NCBI GenBank assembly: GCA_907164885.2 | Contig: OU015501.1 | Location: 25,925,083-25,989,082 of the forward strand | Source: Dolomedes plantarius | Taxonomy: Eukaryota > Arthropoda > Arachnida > Araneae > Dolomedidae | Length of the DNA stretch: 64,000 nucleotides | Reading direction: 5' to 3' | Shown: positions 26,324 to 38,780 of the stretch, piece after piece | Position numbering within the stretch: position 1 is the stretch's first letter | Layout: every line of letters starts with the position of its first letter | Made by a program: the position numbers and the translations under genes | The notes under the pieces: generated by a model | What the model was told of the DNA's origin: nothing | Database searches by the model: none | The model's input: only the letters and a program-made list of their open reading frames with translations

Positions 26324-27892
26324 TATATTTCTTACTGTAATTGTAAATTTCATTGGCGTGACTTTCAATCGTCGCATGAAGAATTTTACAACTGTATATC
26401 GTACTAGCATACTATATCCTTTACAATTTTGTAATTTAGTTTACTCCATTTTTTTCTGATATTGCAATATGAGACAATACCAATGGAATTAGATTATAAC
26501 TAATACTTCCCTGTTGGATTTTATTTTCCTCTTTGTAATGGTGTTTTTTTTCACATAGACTGTACATTGCTATGAAGACATCTCAAAGAATATTTATATT
26601 AGTTTCGATATTTTATTAATTTCCCAATTTTCTACAACAAGAAAATTTATATTTACATAAGCTGACCAATATAAAGAGAATGTTTTCTTGTATTTTTTTA
26701 TAGGAGTAATCAGATTTGTTGTCTTTAAACGTTTCCGTGTCATATAAAACATTTAATATTGATTAATTCCTTTACTTTGTGAGATCTTATGTCAATTTTA
26801 AACCCAGTTTCGTCTACGGTATTATGTTGACATGTCTACTGTGTCCTTTGTAATGGAAGGTAACAAAATAGAACATTAAGCTGCATTTGTCATTGCGATT
26901 ATCTGGACGTTGAAATCTGTGTTTAAATAAATGACTGCTTTACTGCACAAATTTAATATGATTTCGTCTTTATGAGAGCAATTTTGGGAGAATTAAACTA
27001 TTCGTAAGTTAATAAAAGAGATTAAAAGTAAATATAAAAATTCATATTTTGAATAAAAATTGTGCCTAATAGCGAAATTGCTATTCAGAATGAATAATAT
27101 TTACAATGTGTTATAAAATTATTTTTCTTAAATTATCTCGTTGCAGGGATTACGGGAATATTCCCTACATTAATCCCCCAACCTTCTTTTACAACCAATA
27201 ACATAAAATGTTGACGTTTTGCTCCAATGAGACAAGATTATAGACCGCACTTTTCATTTTTCACAAGGTTAATTTTTTACCCATGATCTATATCACTTTT
27301 ATACTACGCTCTCTGATCTTCCCAACATTTAATCGTTACTGTAACGATCGTTTACCCCGAGAGGAATGGAGCCTCATTTCTCTGGCTTCGAATTCAGCAT
27401 TCTGATAGTCAGACCGTACTGGCAATGTGAAGACATCTTCTATTTTGGATTTCATTCCCCTAAAAATTTATATATTTTGTAAAAATCAATCGCTAGCGTG
27501 TCTATTATATATATTCTCTCAAAAAGGTGATATTTTCTTAATTTTATAGCAAAAACTTTTAACCTGCATTCGCATTTCAAGTAGGACCGATTCGTGTGTA
27601 TTCGTGACTTCGTAAAATTTCGAATTGGATGATTCTGAGTACAACTTATTTTGCATGAAAAGCACTTTTCACTTATGCATCAATCATCCAATGGTAAATT
27701 GTTCTCAGTTATCGTACGTAACATTTAACAATCACGTTAAAGTAAAATTTTCAATTATATGCTAAACTGTGGAAAATCCTATTTATTTAACGTGACGCAG
27801 TTTTCAATAAATAACTGGTAAAATATAATACTGTTGGCAGGTTTTCATTAATGTAATTTATGTTTAATGCACCTTTTAAATTAAATAAAAGT

Positions 27893-27896
<4 letters not shown>
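26324..27896. other. Mostly unassigned; contains one tRNA-like relic
   Basis: AT-rich DNA with no gene recognised. The exception is a tRNA-like segment near 27370-27430, listed separately. Confidence 0.5.
27365..27432 (-). repeat. tRNA-like relic, possible SINE head
   Basis: On the minus strand TTGCCAGTACGG matches the polymerase III A-box pattern and AATTCGAAGCC resembles a B box about 30 nt downstream, with TCTGACTATCAGA between them in anticodon-arm position. A full cloverleaf is not intact, so this is a decayed SINE head or tRNA pseudogene rather than a working tRNA. Confidence 0.4.

Positions 27897-27969
<73 letters not shown>
27897..27969. repeat. (TA)n microsatellite
   Basis: About 36 TA units immediately before the Helitron 5' sequence. 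Confidence 0.98.
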
Positions 27970-27974
<5 letters not shown>

Positions 27975-28583
27975 GCTTGTCTGTTTGTTTGTCCGCTATA
28001 AAATCATAGACTGTTTCACCCACCTGGACCAAATTCGGCACAGTTAATGTTTAGGACCCGAGAAACTTAAATCACCAGAAACGAAGTTTGGGGCTCAATT
28101 AGTTTTTTTTAATTAATTTTTTAAGGATCTTTTGTGCCCGTAACAGGTGCGAGACCCCCTGTGGATGCAGACGTTCAGTGAAATCCGAACCAATCCCTCT
28201 TCCCCCGCGCGGGAGAAGAGGGGTGCGCGGGGGGGTGAGAGCTTCATGGTAATAATCTTTCGCCGTCCCTAACTGACTGACTAACAGACAGATAACGCAC
28301 AGTCCAAACCGTTGGACATAGAGCTGAAATTTTGCATGGTGATTCTTCTATAGTGGAGTTTATACTGGAGGGGTGAACTGAGAAAGAATTTTGAAAAATT
28401 CTTCTTCGATTTTTTAAAATTAAATTTTTAAGCTTTTTTCTAATTTTTTTAAGTTTGCATTTAAAATGATAATCCGAAGGTTATAAAATTTATATCACGA
28501 GAAAGATAAAAAAAATTCCTTTAAAACGAAATCTTTTTCGAATCGTTACCTCCCTTTTCTGATTTTTGGTGAATTTTTAAAGT
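27970..28583 (+). mobile_element. Composite Helitron fragment (two 5' regions)
   Basis: The first part (AAAAGAGCTTGTCTGTTTGT ... ACCAAATTCGGCACAGTTAA) is the same 5' region seen inverted at about 55770-55997. A GC-rich insert (about 28140-28250) follows. Then comes the 5' body of the other Helitron family (TAACTGACTGACT ... GAAATTTTGCATGGTGATTC), shared with 37470, 54320 and 62740. No 3' hairpin/CTAG end is present, so it is truncated, and it abuts a Tc1 fragment. Confidence 0.75.
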
Positions 28584-28996
28584 TTGGGATCTTTAGTGCG
28601 TGTACCAACCTCCCTCAATGCAATTCGGTACGAAAAGTTGCTTGGTGATCACCTCCATCCGTTTATGCTGTTCTGTTATCCGCACGGTAATGGAGTTTTC
28701 CAGCAAGACAACTGTACCTCTCACAAGTTCCGGTTGGCTACTAGCTGGTTGGATGAGTATTCCTCTGACTTTTCTGTCATGAATTGGCCACCTAGCAACC
28801 CAGACTTAAATCTTACTGAGCATCTTTGGGATGTTTTGGAACGAGGCGTGAAAGGCCATTACACTTTTGCCACACATTAGCTTTAGCCAATATTTGGCAA
28901 GCTATTCCCGTGGAACGTTTCCAGAAACTTGTTGAATCTATACCTCGTCGTGTGGCATCCGTTATCAAGGCCAGAGGAGGCCCAACTCGTTACTAG
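28584..28996 (+). pseudogene. Tc1-type transposase, C-terminal fragment
   Basis: Encodes the C-terminal part of a Tc1-like DD(E) transposase. The second catalytic Asp (FQQDNCTSH) and the Glu of the third site (LTEHLWDVLERG) are visible, and the protein ends in the family-typical ARGGPTRY at a TAG (28996). One frameshift occurs near 28876, after YTFAT. The N-terminal DNA-binding part and first Asp are missing, since the fragment joins Helitron sequence near 28584. It cannot be functional. Confidence 0.88.
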
Positions 28997-29028
28997 GTAG
29001 GTATCCCTAATTCAGTGGCACTTCAGTG
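28997..29028. repeat. Tc1 terminal inverted repeat (right end)
   Basis: TCAGTGGCACTTCAGTG ends at 29028 and is followed by the TA target dinucleotide. It is nearly the same terminus as at 35150-35167 (GGGCACTTCAGTG). The partner left end is absent. Confidence 0.7.
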
Positions 29029-29134
29029 TATATTGGCGTGTTTAAAAATGTTATTTTTATTATCATCATTATTTTATTCACAAAAAGTTATTTTAAATTA
29101 CATTGAAAAAAAAGAGTACAAACAATACAATAAA

Positions 29135-30196
29135 TTACATTTTAAAAAATTCAAAAAGTGTTGATTGCTTCATTCTCCTTGTTTTCGTTATTCTCTTTTC
29201 CAGATTTTCTAAAATGTTAAATGAGTCACCTTCCATTTTCGATGTAATATAGCCTCGGAGAACATCTAGAGCAGAAATTGCATCTGTGTAAGACGGTGGC
29301 AGTGTCTCGTTTTCCGTGTCTTCAACTTCATCTTCTTCGTCTGACACTGTGTTTTCGTTTACAATATCTTCATAAATTTGTTCTACATTTCTGTAATCTG
29401 TTGTTAAAACAGATTCATCACAATTGTAGAAATGTTGAATTGAAACATCCTCATCTTCTACAAGACTTCTCCATTCTTCAGGGGTAATGTCATCTTGGTT
29501 GATTTCTACATCCGTACTTTGCAGTTCCACTACAAGTTCTTTGTGAATTCCAGCAACGCGAAAGCAGTTTTTTATTGTGGATGAAGAAACTTCTTTCCAT
29601 GCTGATGTTATCATGTGCATTGCTTCCAAGATAGTAAATTTTCTAATTTTTATACTGTCAGCCGAATTGTTTATTAATTTCCTAATTAAAGACTTTCTGT
29701 AGTATGCTTTCACACTGCGAAAGATACCCAGGTCTAATGGCTGCAACTTGCTAGTGCAATTAGCTGGTAAGAAATGGATAGTCAAATTTGTAAGTCCAGG
29801 GATATTTAGAGTATGTGCATTGCATCGGTCGATTAAAAGCAAAACTTTTCTCTTTACTTGATGCATTTTTGCATCAAATTTTCTAATCCAGTCAATAAAA
29901 ATTTGTGATGTCATCCACGCTTTATTGTTATTGCGGTACTCACAAGGTTTCCTGATGATATTCTTAAAACACCTTGGTTGCTTTGATTTGCCTATAACTA
30001 GTAGTGGAAATTTCTGAGATCCATCCGAATTAGTGCACAGTAAAACAGTCAATCGTTCCTTACTGTGTTTTCCACCAAAGCACTTTTCGCCCATGTACGT
30101 TAAGGATTTATTAGGCACCATATTGTAGAATAGGCCCGTCTCATCTGCATAGAATATGTTCTTCTTATCATATCCATCTAATATCCCCTTCAACAC
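29135..30196 (-). pseudogene. pogo/Tigger transposase, DDE domain
   Basis: A 353-residue frame holds the catalytic domain of a Tigger/pogo transposase. Asp 18 lies in FYADETGLFY, Asp 123 in LLLIDRCNAH and Asp 155 in SKLQPLDLGIFRSVK, giving 31 residues between the last two acids, typical of this group. The protein ends in KQSTLFEFFKM, a C-terminal motif also seen in two other Tigger fragments here. It is separated from its N-terminal half by an in-frame TAG (30202-30200). The catalytic acids are all present, so decay may be recent, but the upstream stop and a frameshift near 30400-30480 break the gene. Confidence 0.92.
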
Positions 30197-30202
30197 TATT
30201 TT

Positions 30203-30660
30203 CTATTCTTCCACTATTTTTCCATCTACGGAGCCACTTTCGCCAGATATGCTTTTAAATTCAAGCCCGTATCTTTCTTTGAACTTTGCTAGCCAACCAG
30301 CCGAAGCCTGAAAATTTTGCATTCCAAACTTTTCTGCCAGAATAATAGCATTTTCTTTAAATATCACTCCGGAAATTGGAATGTTAGATGCTCTTGCTTG
30401 ATGAAACCATTGCAGGACTGCCTTCTCAAACTCTTCTGATCGGCCACATTGAAATTTCTGCCGTTTGGATTTGGATCCCAAACCAAATTTTGTGCTGCTT
30501 CAAGAATTTTCTCTTTGCTTGCTAAAATGCCTTTGAGAGTAGACTCGGGTAGCTGAAATTGTCTTGCGAATTGGACTTTTGTTATTTCAACACTTTCTTC
30601 CCAGTTTTCAATAATTTTCACTTTTTCGTGTAGCGTAAGATGCTTTCGCTTTGATGCCAT
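30203..30660 (-). pseudogene. Tigger transposase N-terminal DNA-binding part
   Basis: The N-terminus starts at ATG 30660 (MASKRKHLTLHEKVKIIE) with the first CENP-B-type helix-turn-helix (QFQLPESTLKGIL). A frameshift around 30400-30480 moves the reading into a second frame that holds the second helix-turn-helix (AEKFGMQNFQASAGWLAKFK) and then reaches the TAG before the DDE half. Together the two parts would bind the inverted repeats. This is the upstream half of the 29135-30196 pseudogene. Confidence 0.88.
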
Positions 30661-30901
30661 TTTGCTCTGCTCACCTCGTATTCGTACTGGGATGAGCTCC
30701 TACACACAACCATGAATTCTCTAAACATGAACACGTGCTTCCCAAAAGAAGTGAGAGAGGGGTGCTTAAAAAAATCGTCGTTAAACAGAAACAACGTCGT
30801 CTTTAAATAGAATTTTTTTACGTCGGAGGGGCCGGGACCGGGAAATATCGTCTTTAAATAGAGATCGTCGTTAAGTAGAGCGCCGTTAAACAGAGAGCCA
30901 A

Positions 30902-30904
<3 letters not shown>

Positions 30905-30948
<44 letters not shown>
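30905..30948. repeat. (TA)n microsatellite
   Basis: About 22 TA units starting exactly at the Tigger terminus. Confidence 0.97.
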
Positions 30949-30951
<3 letters not shown>

Positions 30952-31748
30952 AAAATGTATTTTTCATTTCCAAAGTTATTAAAATTCATAGCGTGACCTA
31001 TATATAATTAGTTTTTTATTGATTTGCTTATGTTTTTTTTCTTTTCCCTTCTCTTTTACCAGTTAAACGGCATCGTGAACAGTAGTAATCCAATTTCAAG
31101 TCCATTCTTTTTTTATAATTTTTAATAATGGGCCCAATTTTCGTTCATCGTTAAGTCTCTCGACGGCTATGTTTCTCTGATTTTAACCGCGTGCACAAAT
31201 CGAAGGTCATCAGTCTCACAGCACATGCATGTTTTATTCTTTAGAACAATGCACTGGCAATCTGTGGTGGAAGTGAAAATCCGATCGATTTTAGTTACGC
31301 AAAACAAATATACATAATCTTCCTTAAAATTTATCCATAAGTTTATAAGTTTTTAGAAGTCGTCGTGGTCTGAGCGCCAAATCTTCCAAAAAGAGACAGA
31401 ATTTAACATATAAAAATATTTATTTCACTTTGTCTATCGTTCGCCATTTTCGTTTTCTATGCCAGAGAATACAGGTCTTGTCTACAGCAGACGCTCCTAT
31501 TGTCTGCTAAAGAAAGAAAATGAAATTACGGAGTTATATTATCACATTCCTCATTTCCTACAGCAAAGAATTAAGTTTCTTTCCCTGACATACCCACACC
31601 ATGAATTCACCCTTAAACCGCTAGCTGTCAGCAATCTTACGAACAAAGTATTACGCTTATACTCCTAAAGAAGAGTTCCCTGAAGTATAAATATAAAAAT
31701 TATGAATAAACGTATCAACAAAATAATTATTTATATGTCACGCTATGA

Positions 31749-31754
<6 letters not shown>
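30949..31754. other. Unassigned
   Basis: A 69-codon frame (31459-31668) has no motif. A short A-box-like sequence (GTCGTCGTGGTCTGAGCG near 31358) has no B box and is not called. Confidence 0.45.
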
Positions 31755-31795
<41 letters not shown>

Positions 31796-31797
31796 TA
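31755..31797. repeat. (TA)n microsatellite
   Basis: TA tract with a few C substitutions, running into the next mariner terminus. Confidence 0.95.
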
Positions 31798-32164
31798 CAG
31801 TATGCCCACTAAAGTCCCTTCCCACCCTCTTAACTTCGGAACGGCTGCAGCTATATTCATAAAAGTGGTCTCTGGGTATAGTAAAGTAGCCATGCGCTAC
31901 TGAATGAAACCACTTACCGCTCCACCTGGTGGAAAACTGCGGAGTTAGCATTCCTATCTCGAAAACGGAACGAGATAGGGATAAAAGTGATTTATAAAGT
32001 TCTAGAAAATCATCGATTTAGTACAAAAAGATACCTTGTGGACATTAATGCAAAGAATAGAACGGTTAAAACGCGAATTCGTTTTTTCGTGATTTCCTAT
32101 TCTGTGACGTCACGAAACTTGAACGAAAGGAGAAATGATTATCTTTCGGGCAAAACACGACACC

Positions 32165-32250
32165 TCAACGTGCACAGTGGTATATTGCTTTTGATCCCCA
32201 ATCAAAGGACCGCGGTTCAAACCTCGGGAGTTTCATCCTTGTACTGATTG
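32165..32250 (+). repeat. tRNA-like insert, probable SINE relic
   Basis: GCGGTTCAAACCTCGGG is a good B-box/T-arm, preceded by TTTGATCCCCAATCAAAGGA in anticodon-arm position. The A box (TGGTATATTGC) is weak. It lies inside the mariner element and is probably a SINE fragment. Confidence 0.4.
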
Positions 32251-32469
32251 TCTTTATAAGCAGAGTAGACGATACGTAGATCTTGTAAAATAGTTTCGCA
32301 TCAACTCAACGCAACTTGCGCTTGGTGTTCGAAATTTTTGCAGTATGCAAATACGTAAGAAACGTCACGCCTGTTCACCTGAGACAGCTATAAAAGAGAC
32401 ATCTTCTTGGGGTTGTAGTATGTTGATGCTCGTGGTCATGGCTGAGTATTCCAAATCTGAGATCTCCAG

Positions 32470-32761
32470 CGAAGCAGTACCTCGTCAAGGAATTCGGGGA
32501 CCAAATAATTGGGTATGGCGGTTTCGAAGATTGCCTCCACGTTCGCCTGATCTGACTCCACTGGACTTTTTCCTGTGGGGATACCTGAAACAGCAGGTGT
32601 ATGCGACCTCTTCACAAACATTGCAGTACCTTAAACGACGCATTACGGACGCTTGTGCCAACTTGTCAAGCTCTATGCTCCAACGTGTGCAACGTGAGAT
32701 TCAAACGAGGATCCAAATGTGTGTTGCAGCTGACGGTGAGAAGTTTGAACATCTCAAATAA
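32470..32761 (+). pseudogene. mariner transposase, C-terminal part
   Basis: A plus-strand frame contains the third catalytic Asp region (LPPRSPDLTPLDFFLWGYLK) and continues through a helical tail to VAADGEKFEHLK and a stop at 32761. An open frame extends upstream to 32345, but that stretch does not resemble a transposase. The first two catalytic Asp residues and the DNA-binding domain are absent, consistent with internal deletion of the parent element. Confidence 0.85.
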
Positions 32762-33122
32762 AGGTATATTGTTAAAATTAGTTGTTTTTTTCTTTCTCAG
32801 ATCCTTTTGTCACGTCACAGTGTAGGAAATCACGATAAAACAAATGCGCGTTTTAACCGTTGTAGTATTCTCATTAATGTCCACAAGGTATCTTTTCGTA
32901 CTAAATCGATGATTTTCTACAACTTTGTAAATCACTTTTTTTCCCTATCTCATTCCGTTTTCGAGATAGGAATGCTAACTCCTCAGTTTTCCACCAGGTG
33001 GCGCGGTAGGTGGTTTCATTCAGTAGCGCATGGCTACTTTTCTATACTTAGACACCACTTTTATGAATATAGCAGCAGCCGTTCCGAAGTTAAGAGGGTG
33101 GGAAGGGACTTTAGTGGGCACA

Positions 33123-33722
<600 letters not shown>

Positions 33723-34020
33723 ATGATAGTGGACACTTCTCCGAAGATTCATGTGTTTCAGGGTCCAGGAAGCAGCAACCAGGATGCGGGAGGTTGGAAA
33801 AAAGAGTCCCTGTCTTTGTCAGTGGAGAAAAGTGAAATCGGACGGGTTAGATGCCCCTGGGTCAAGCTAAAAGGGCAGTGTTTAGCTAAAATGTTTAAGG
33901 GGAAACCATTATGTTATGTCTAACAAAGAAAGGGATGCATTTTACGACTGTATTCCATCCCATCTTATCACTCTATTTTTTTAAAAACAATTAAGAAAGA
34001 ACTTAAGTAATAAGACAACA
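33723..34020 (+). other. Unassigned, one 66-codon frame
   Basis: A frame at 33723-33923 (66 codons) has higher GC than its surroundings but no family motif. It may be the remainder of an element between the two transposon fragments. Confidence 0.3.
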
Positions 34021-35136
34021 GGTGTCTGGCGAAGCTGTTAGATCGGTTCCTGCTGCTACAATGGCAGGTTATCACGATTTATGCGACTTTGAATGGGGTG
34101 TTATATTCCGCGCACAAAAGATGGGACATAGCATGTCCGAGGTAGCGATGCAATTTGGATTTTCGTGCACGACCATTTCACGAGTGTACCGTGAATATCA
34201 GGTATCCGGTAAAACATCAAATCTCCGACAGCGGTGCGACCGGAAAAAGACCTAGAAAGAACTGGACCGTCGACGAATGACGAGAATCCTTAAACGAGAT
34301 AGACGTGCCACAATTTCTGAAATTGCTGCCGATTTCAATGAAACAAGTGTCAGCGTGCAAACTGTTCAACGGACGTCATTGATATGGGCTTTCGGAGCTT
34401 GAGGCCCATTCGTGTACCATTGTTGACTCCACGGCGCATAGCTTTACGCTCATGTAAAGGGAAAAAAAAGTTAAAGCTTTACGTTTCACGTCTTACCTGG
34501 GCCCGCCAACATCTCCATTGGACTGTTTATGACTGGAAACACGATACCTGGTTTGACGAGTCTCGTTTCCAATCGTATCGGGTGGATGGATGTGTACGGG
34601 TAGGGAGAAAACCTAAAGAACCCGTGGACCGTACATTTCCACCGGGAACTGTTTAAGCTGGTGAAACGTCTGTGATGGTATGAGGTGTGTGCAGTTGGCG
34701 TGATATGGGATCCCTGATCCGTCTAGAGATGACTTTCACAGGTGACGGGTACATAAGCATCCTGTCTGATGATATACACCCATTATGTCCATTGTGCATT
34801 CCGACGGACTTGGAAAATTCTAGCAGGACAATGTGACCCCGCCCCCTCCCGTCGAGAATAGCTACCAAAGGGCTCCAGAATCACTCTCTTGACTTTAGAC
34901 ACTTCCATTGTCAATCTAAATCCCTACACATTAATATTATTCAGCACATCTGGGATGCCTTGCAACGTGCTGCTCAGAAAAGATCTCCACCCCCTCACAC
35001 TCCTACGGATTTGTGGACTTCCAGGCAGGATTCATGGTTTGAATTGCCTCCAAGATACCTTCAGACATTAATCGAGTCCATGCCAAGTCGCGTCCCAGCA
35101 CTTCTGCGTGTTCGTGGGAACCCTACACAATATTAG
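34021..35136 (+). pseudogene. Tc1-type transposase pseudogene
   Basis: A degraded Tc1-like transposase. The N-terminus (from about ATG 34061) contains the paired-type helix-turn-helix (MSEVAMQFGFSCTTISRVYR). The first Asp is in WFDESRFQSYR (about 34560). The middle is shredded by frameshifts and stops. The C-terminal frame (about 34886-35136) is open and ends RGNPTQY at TAG. There the usual catalytic IEHIWD reads IQHIWD (CAG at about 34934), a Glu-to-Gln change at the third catalytic residue. Inactive on several counts. Confidence 0.85.
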
Positions 35137-35164
35137 GCGTGTACTAGTTTTTACGGGCACTTCA

Positions 35165-35167
<3 letters not shown>
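35137..35167. repeat. Tc1 right terminal repeat
   Basis: GTACTAGTTTTTACGGGCAC followed by TTCAGTG, ending at 35167 with TA next. No matching left terminus was found upstream of 34021. Confidence 0.7.
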
Positions 35168-35561
<394 letters not shown>

Positions 35562-35564
<3 letters not shown>

Positions 35565-35708
35565 TGCTAGATTTCTAGAAATAAAGGTGCCGGAACGGTA
35601 ACCTTCCGAGGAGTGTGGGGAGGTATTCCAAATTATTGATAAAGAGAGGTACCTAAAAAGAGGTACCGGAACGCCGTTCCGGCGCATTCCGCCTCAAATC
35701 TAGCCCTG
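35562..35708. mobile_element. 147-bp MITE between TA arrays
   Basis: Left end CAGTGCTAGATTT; the reverse complement of the right end is CAGGGCTAGATTTGAGG. The interior includes a further short palindrome (GGAACGCCGTTCC). It is flanked on both sides by TA repeats, so the target duplication cannot be read. Possibly hAT- or Tc1-derived. Confidence 0.7.
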
Positions 35709-35880
<172 letters not shown>

Positions 35881-37446
35881 CGCATCAATTAAATGTCCCT
35901 CGATAAAATTTCATAATTTATTTTTATACCTGCTTCTTACTTTTTGTGGGTCATTACTTACAGTAATGAAACACAAATGATATATGTTCGTGATTGGAAA
36001 GCACCATAGAAACTGATTCAATATTCCTTGAAAATACTGTATCGATTCTATCATTAAGAATCGTTTACTGATTTTTTTTGGCTCTGCAAAAAACGACATA
36101 TTGATAGAATTCATTGTTTTTATATTTTCAATGGGGTTGAATTGTATTCCATGCTTCAACACCTAGAGCAAGACTCTAGGAATAAAAGTGTGACAAAATA
36201 TTTTGCGTGTGGAAGACTTGAAAATTTTATATATAAAAAAGCTCGAACACAAAAAAAATTATAAATTTTGTAAAAAAGCGTATTAGTATATATGGTAAAT
36301 TTTTAATAACGGTAGAGGAGGAATTAGTTGCGTACTCTCTATATGCCTAGCTTTAAGGGATTCATTTTTATTTTAAACATTTGCTCTTAACTTTGACTGG
36401 TAAAGGAATTTTTTAATTAATTAATCCATACAGTTTTTTATCAATTTCCTTCTGCAATATTTTTTTAAAAGATATGTAGTTTTTAAAAAATTTTTACGTC
36501 TACAATGTAGCAACATGGAGAGTTTTAATATAGCCATATTGGTAAGTTTTGCTTAGATTCATGCTGACGATTTCTCTAATTTTTTTTTTTGCACTCTATA
36601 GGGTGGTAGTTGGATAATTGTTATATTCTATTTCTTTTTAGGAAAAGTAAGCATAAAGAGTCTGTTATACGAAATGAAATTTTTCATATAACGCAGTTCC
36701 TTTGTTTCTGACATTCTCTATCTCTTTTATTTTCCACGCATGCTCACACACGTCTGTATATATACAGAGATATATGTGTGTTCATGTAACATTATATTGT
36801 TACGTTTTAGATATACGCATTGCACAGTTCTTAAGTTAAATTCATCAAGTTAATTGTGTAGATAAATTTAACTCATACCAAGAAGCTGATTTTGTTAACG
36901 AAATGGTGGTTTAGAAAAGTCTTGTTTGATAAACACATCACCGGAGAAAAGGTCTCAAGCATGTTAATAAAATAAGTATGTAAAATGTTTGAAATTTTAG
37001 GTAACCATACAACAAATGTTATCTTTTGTCTCTTCTAAGGAAAAAGACTATATGCTTGATGGTTTCCAACACTTCTGATACTATGAATTGGGAAGCAAAC
37101 TCAAAGTACTTTTGCCAAACAACTGTAATTATTGTGTGGTAAGATAAATTCGAAAAGAAAAATCACTTTGCTCATTTAACACTTGACTTTTATTTTGGAA
37201 ACAGCGATAAAATCATAAACGTAAATTTTACCATTTTACCCACTGAGTAACTCTGGGAATACGTGTGATCCTAGAAACATATCATTAATTTGAAAACCAG
37301 GAACGAAAACAAAAATTATTATAAATAACATTAAATATTTGTGAAACATGCTTTAAAGAACTTGTTTTCTCATAATCCAGGTGGTTTCACAGTTTTGACG
37401 ATTTTTTTACAGATCTTGAAACATGTTCACACCATTGAGCTTTGTA
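35881..37446. other. Unassigned AT-rich DNA
   Basis: No gene recognised. The stretch around 36705-36765 (TTTGTTTCTGACATTCTCTA, then CTCACACACGTCTGTATATA) resembles 41455-41520, suggesting an old dispersed repeat. Confidence 0.45.
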
Positions 37447-38152
37447 AATATATATATATATATATAAAACAGTTCCATAACTGACTGACTCACTGATATA
37501 CAATTCTGGACTGACAACGCTGGACTTAAAGGGCTGAAATTTTGCATGGTGATTCTTCTTATAGTGTGGGGGTGCACTAAGAAAGATTTTTGAAAAATTC
37601 TTCTTAGATTTTTTTAAATTAAATTTTTAAGCTGTTTTAGTAACATTTTTTAGTTTTCATTTAAAATAATAATTTGAGGATTATAAAGTTCTCGGATTAT
37701 AAAAATCACGAGAAAGATCATGAAAATTCCTTTAAAATGAGAACTTTTTTGAATCTTTACCTCCATTTTCTGATTTTTGGTGAATTTTTAAAGATTAAAT
37801 TTTAGAATTTAATTTATTAAATGCTGATCACGTGATTTCTCTTTCTGGTACTTTAAATAAATTTATCGTCACGTGCATAGCAACTAAATAGACAAAAAAA
37901 AAATTTTTTTCTTGCTAATGCGGCAGACGATTGGACATTATCCAAAATAATATTAAAATACAGTAAAAGATATTATGTTCCTCAAACTGTACTATTTTAA
38001 CTATACTACATTCTTTAGTATGTTCTATTAGATTTAATTTGAATATTTTCCTGTACATTATTTTGTCTATAAATATATCCCTTACGATTTTCAAATAAAT
38101 ATATTTTTTTGTTTTTTTTACATCAATTGTATACATTGATCGTCGTATTTAT

Positions 38153-38230
<78 letters not shown>

Positions 38231-38327
38231 TGCCAATATATATATATATATTGGCATTAATTGCATACATTGACCTTTGTATTTAAATTTTTATGTACTG
38301 CGTAGCGAAGTGCGGGTTTTCAGCTAG
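37447..38327 (+). mobile_element. Non-autonomous Helitron, full 3' end
   Basis: The 5' region (AACAGTTCCATAACTGACTG) follows a TA run. The 3' end reads GCGAAGTGCGGGTTTTCAGC then TAG, i.e. ...CTAG at 38324-38327 followed by T, the Helitron signature. The interior contains no helicase or Rep frame. Related copies are at 28270, 41841, 54315-56112 and 62731. (TA)n tracts lie inside at 38157-38224 and 38238-38253, flanking a short TTGGCATTAATTGCATACAT block. Confidence 0.85.
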
Positions 38328-38336
38328 TATCTTATA

Positions 38337-38780
38337 AAAGATGAGAAGGAAACTCAGATTTCTAACTAAAGAAGAAATCTAGAAGCTTAAGAAAGATGGA
38401 AATGATTTTGAAATACGGCTAATTAATTAGAATTAGAAGAAGCTTCATTTAATGATGAAGATTTTTGTATAGAGAATTTAATTATATCTCAGACTGTTTT
38501 GATTCATCCCAGAGTAGTCTATTGTAGTTACCAAAATGATTTACTAATATCATTCCAAAGTACTTCACATAGATTTATAGTAATATTAAATAAAACGTGT
38601 AAAAGGAATAATAAAGTCATCTTAAATCTTAATTTACCGAAAAAGAATTTTTTGTCTCAAATCTTGTTGCCTTTAATGATGATACTGACCTTAGTTGACG
38701 AAATCGACGATGACAAATGTCATAGGGACATGACAGTAGTGTTACGGCCAGGGACAGGAGAATTGAAAAGTACAAAATAA
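38337..38780 (+). pseudogene. Decayed coding remnant, possibly transposase N-terminus
   Basis: From ATG 38341 the reading MRRKLRFLTKEEI, stop, KLKKDGNDFEIRLI, stop, then (in the +1 frame) LELEEASFNDEDF continues into a frame that closes near 38780. The acidic, Lys/Glu-rich N-terminus is reminiscent of piggyBac-type transposases, but no catalytic motif is present. Identification is weak. Confidence 0.2.

Larger units (their letters stand above)
29031..30904 (-). mobile_element. pogo/Tigger DNA transposon, left end missing
   Basis: A minus-strand CENP-B-like/DDE transposase lies inside. The 5' terminus on the minus strand is CAGTTGGCTCTCTGTTTAAC ending at 30904, flanked by TA and the next (TA)n tract; repeats of CGTCGTTAA/GTCTTTAAATAGA follow it. 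The corresponding 3' terminus is not visible at the left, where the element abuts the Tc1 end. Confidence 0.85.

Noticed and set aside
31459..31668. 69-codon frame
   Set aside because: No motif, no copy and no splice signals; too short to support alone.
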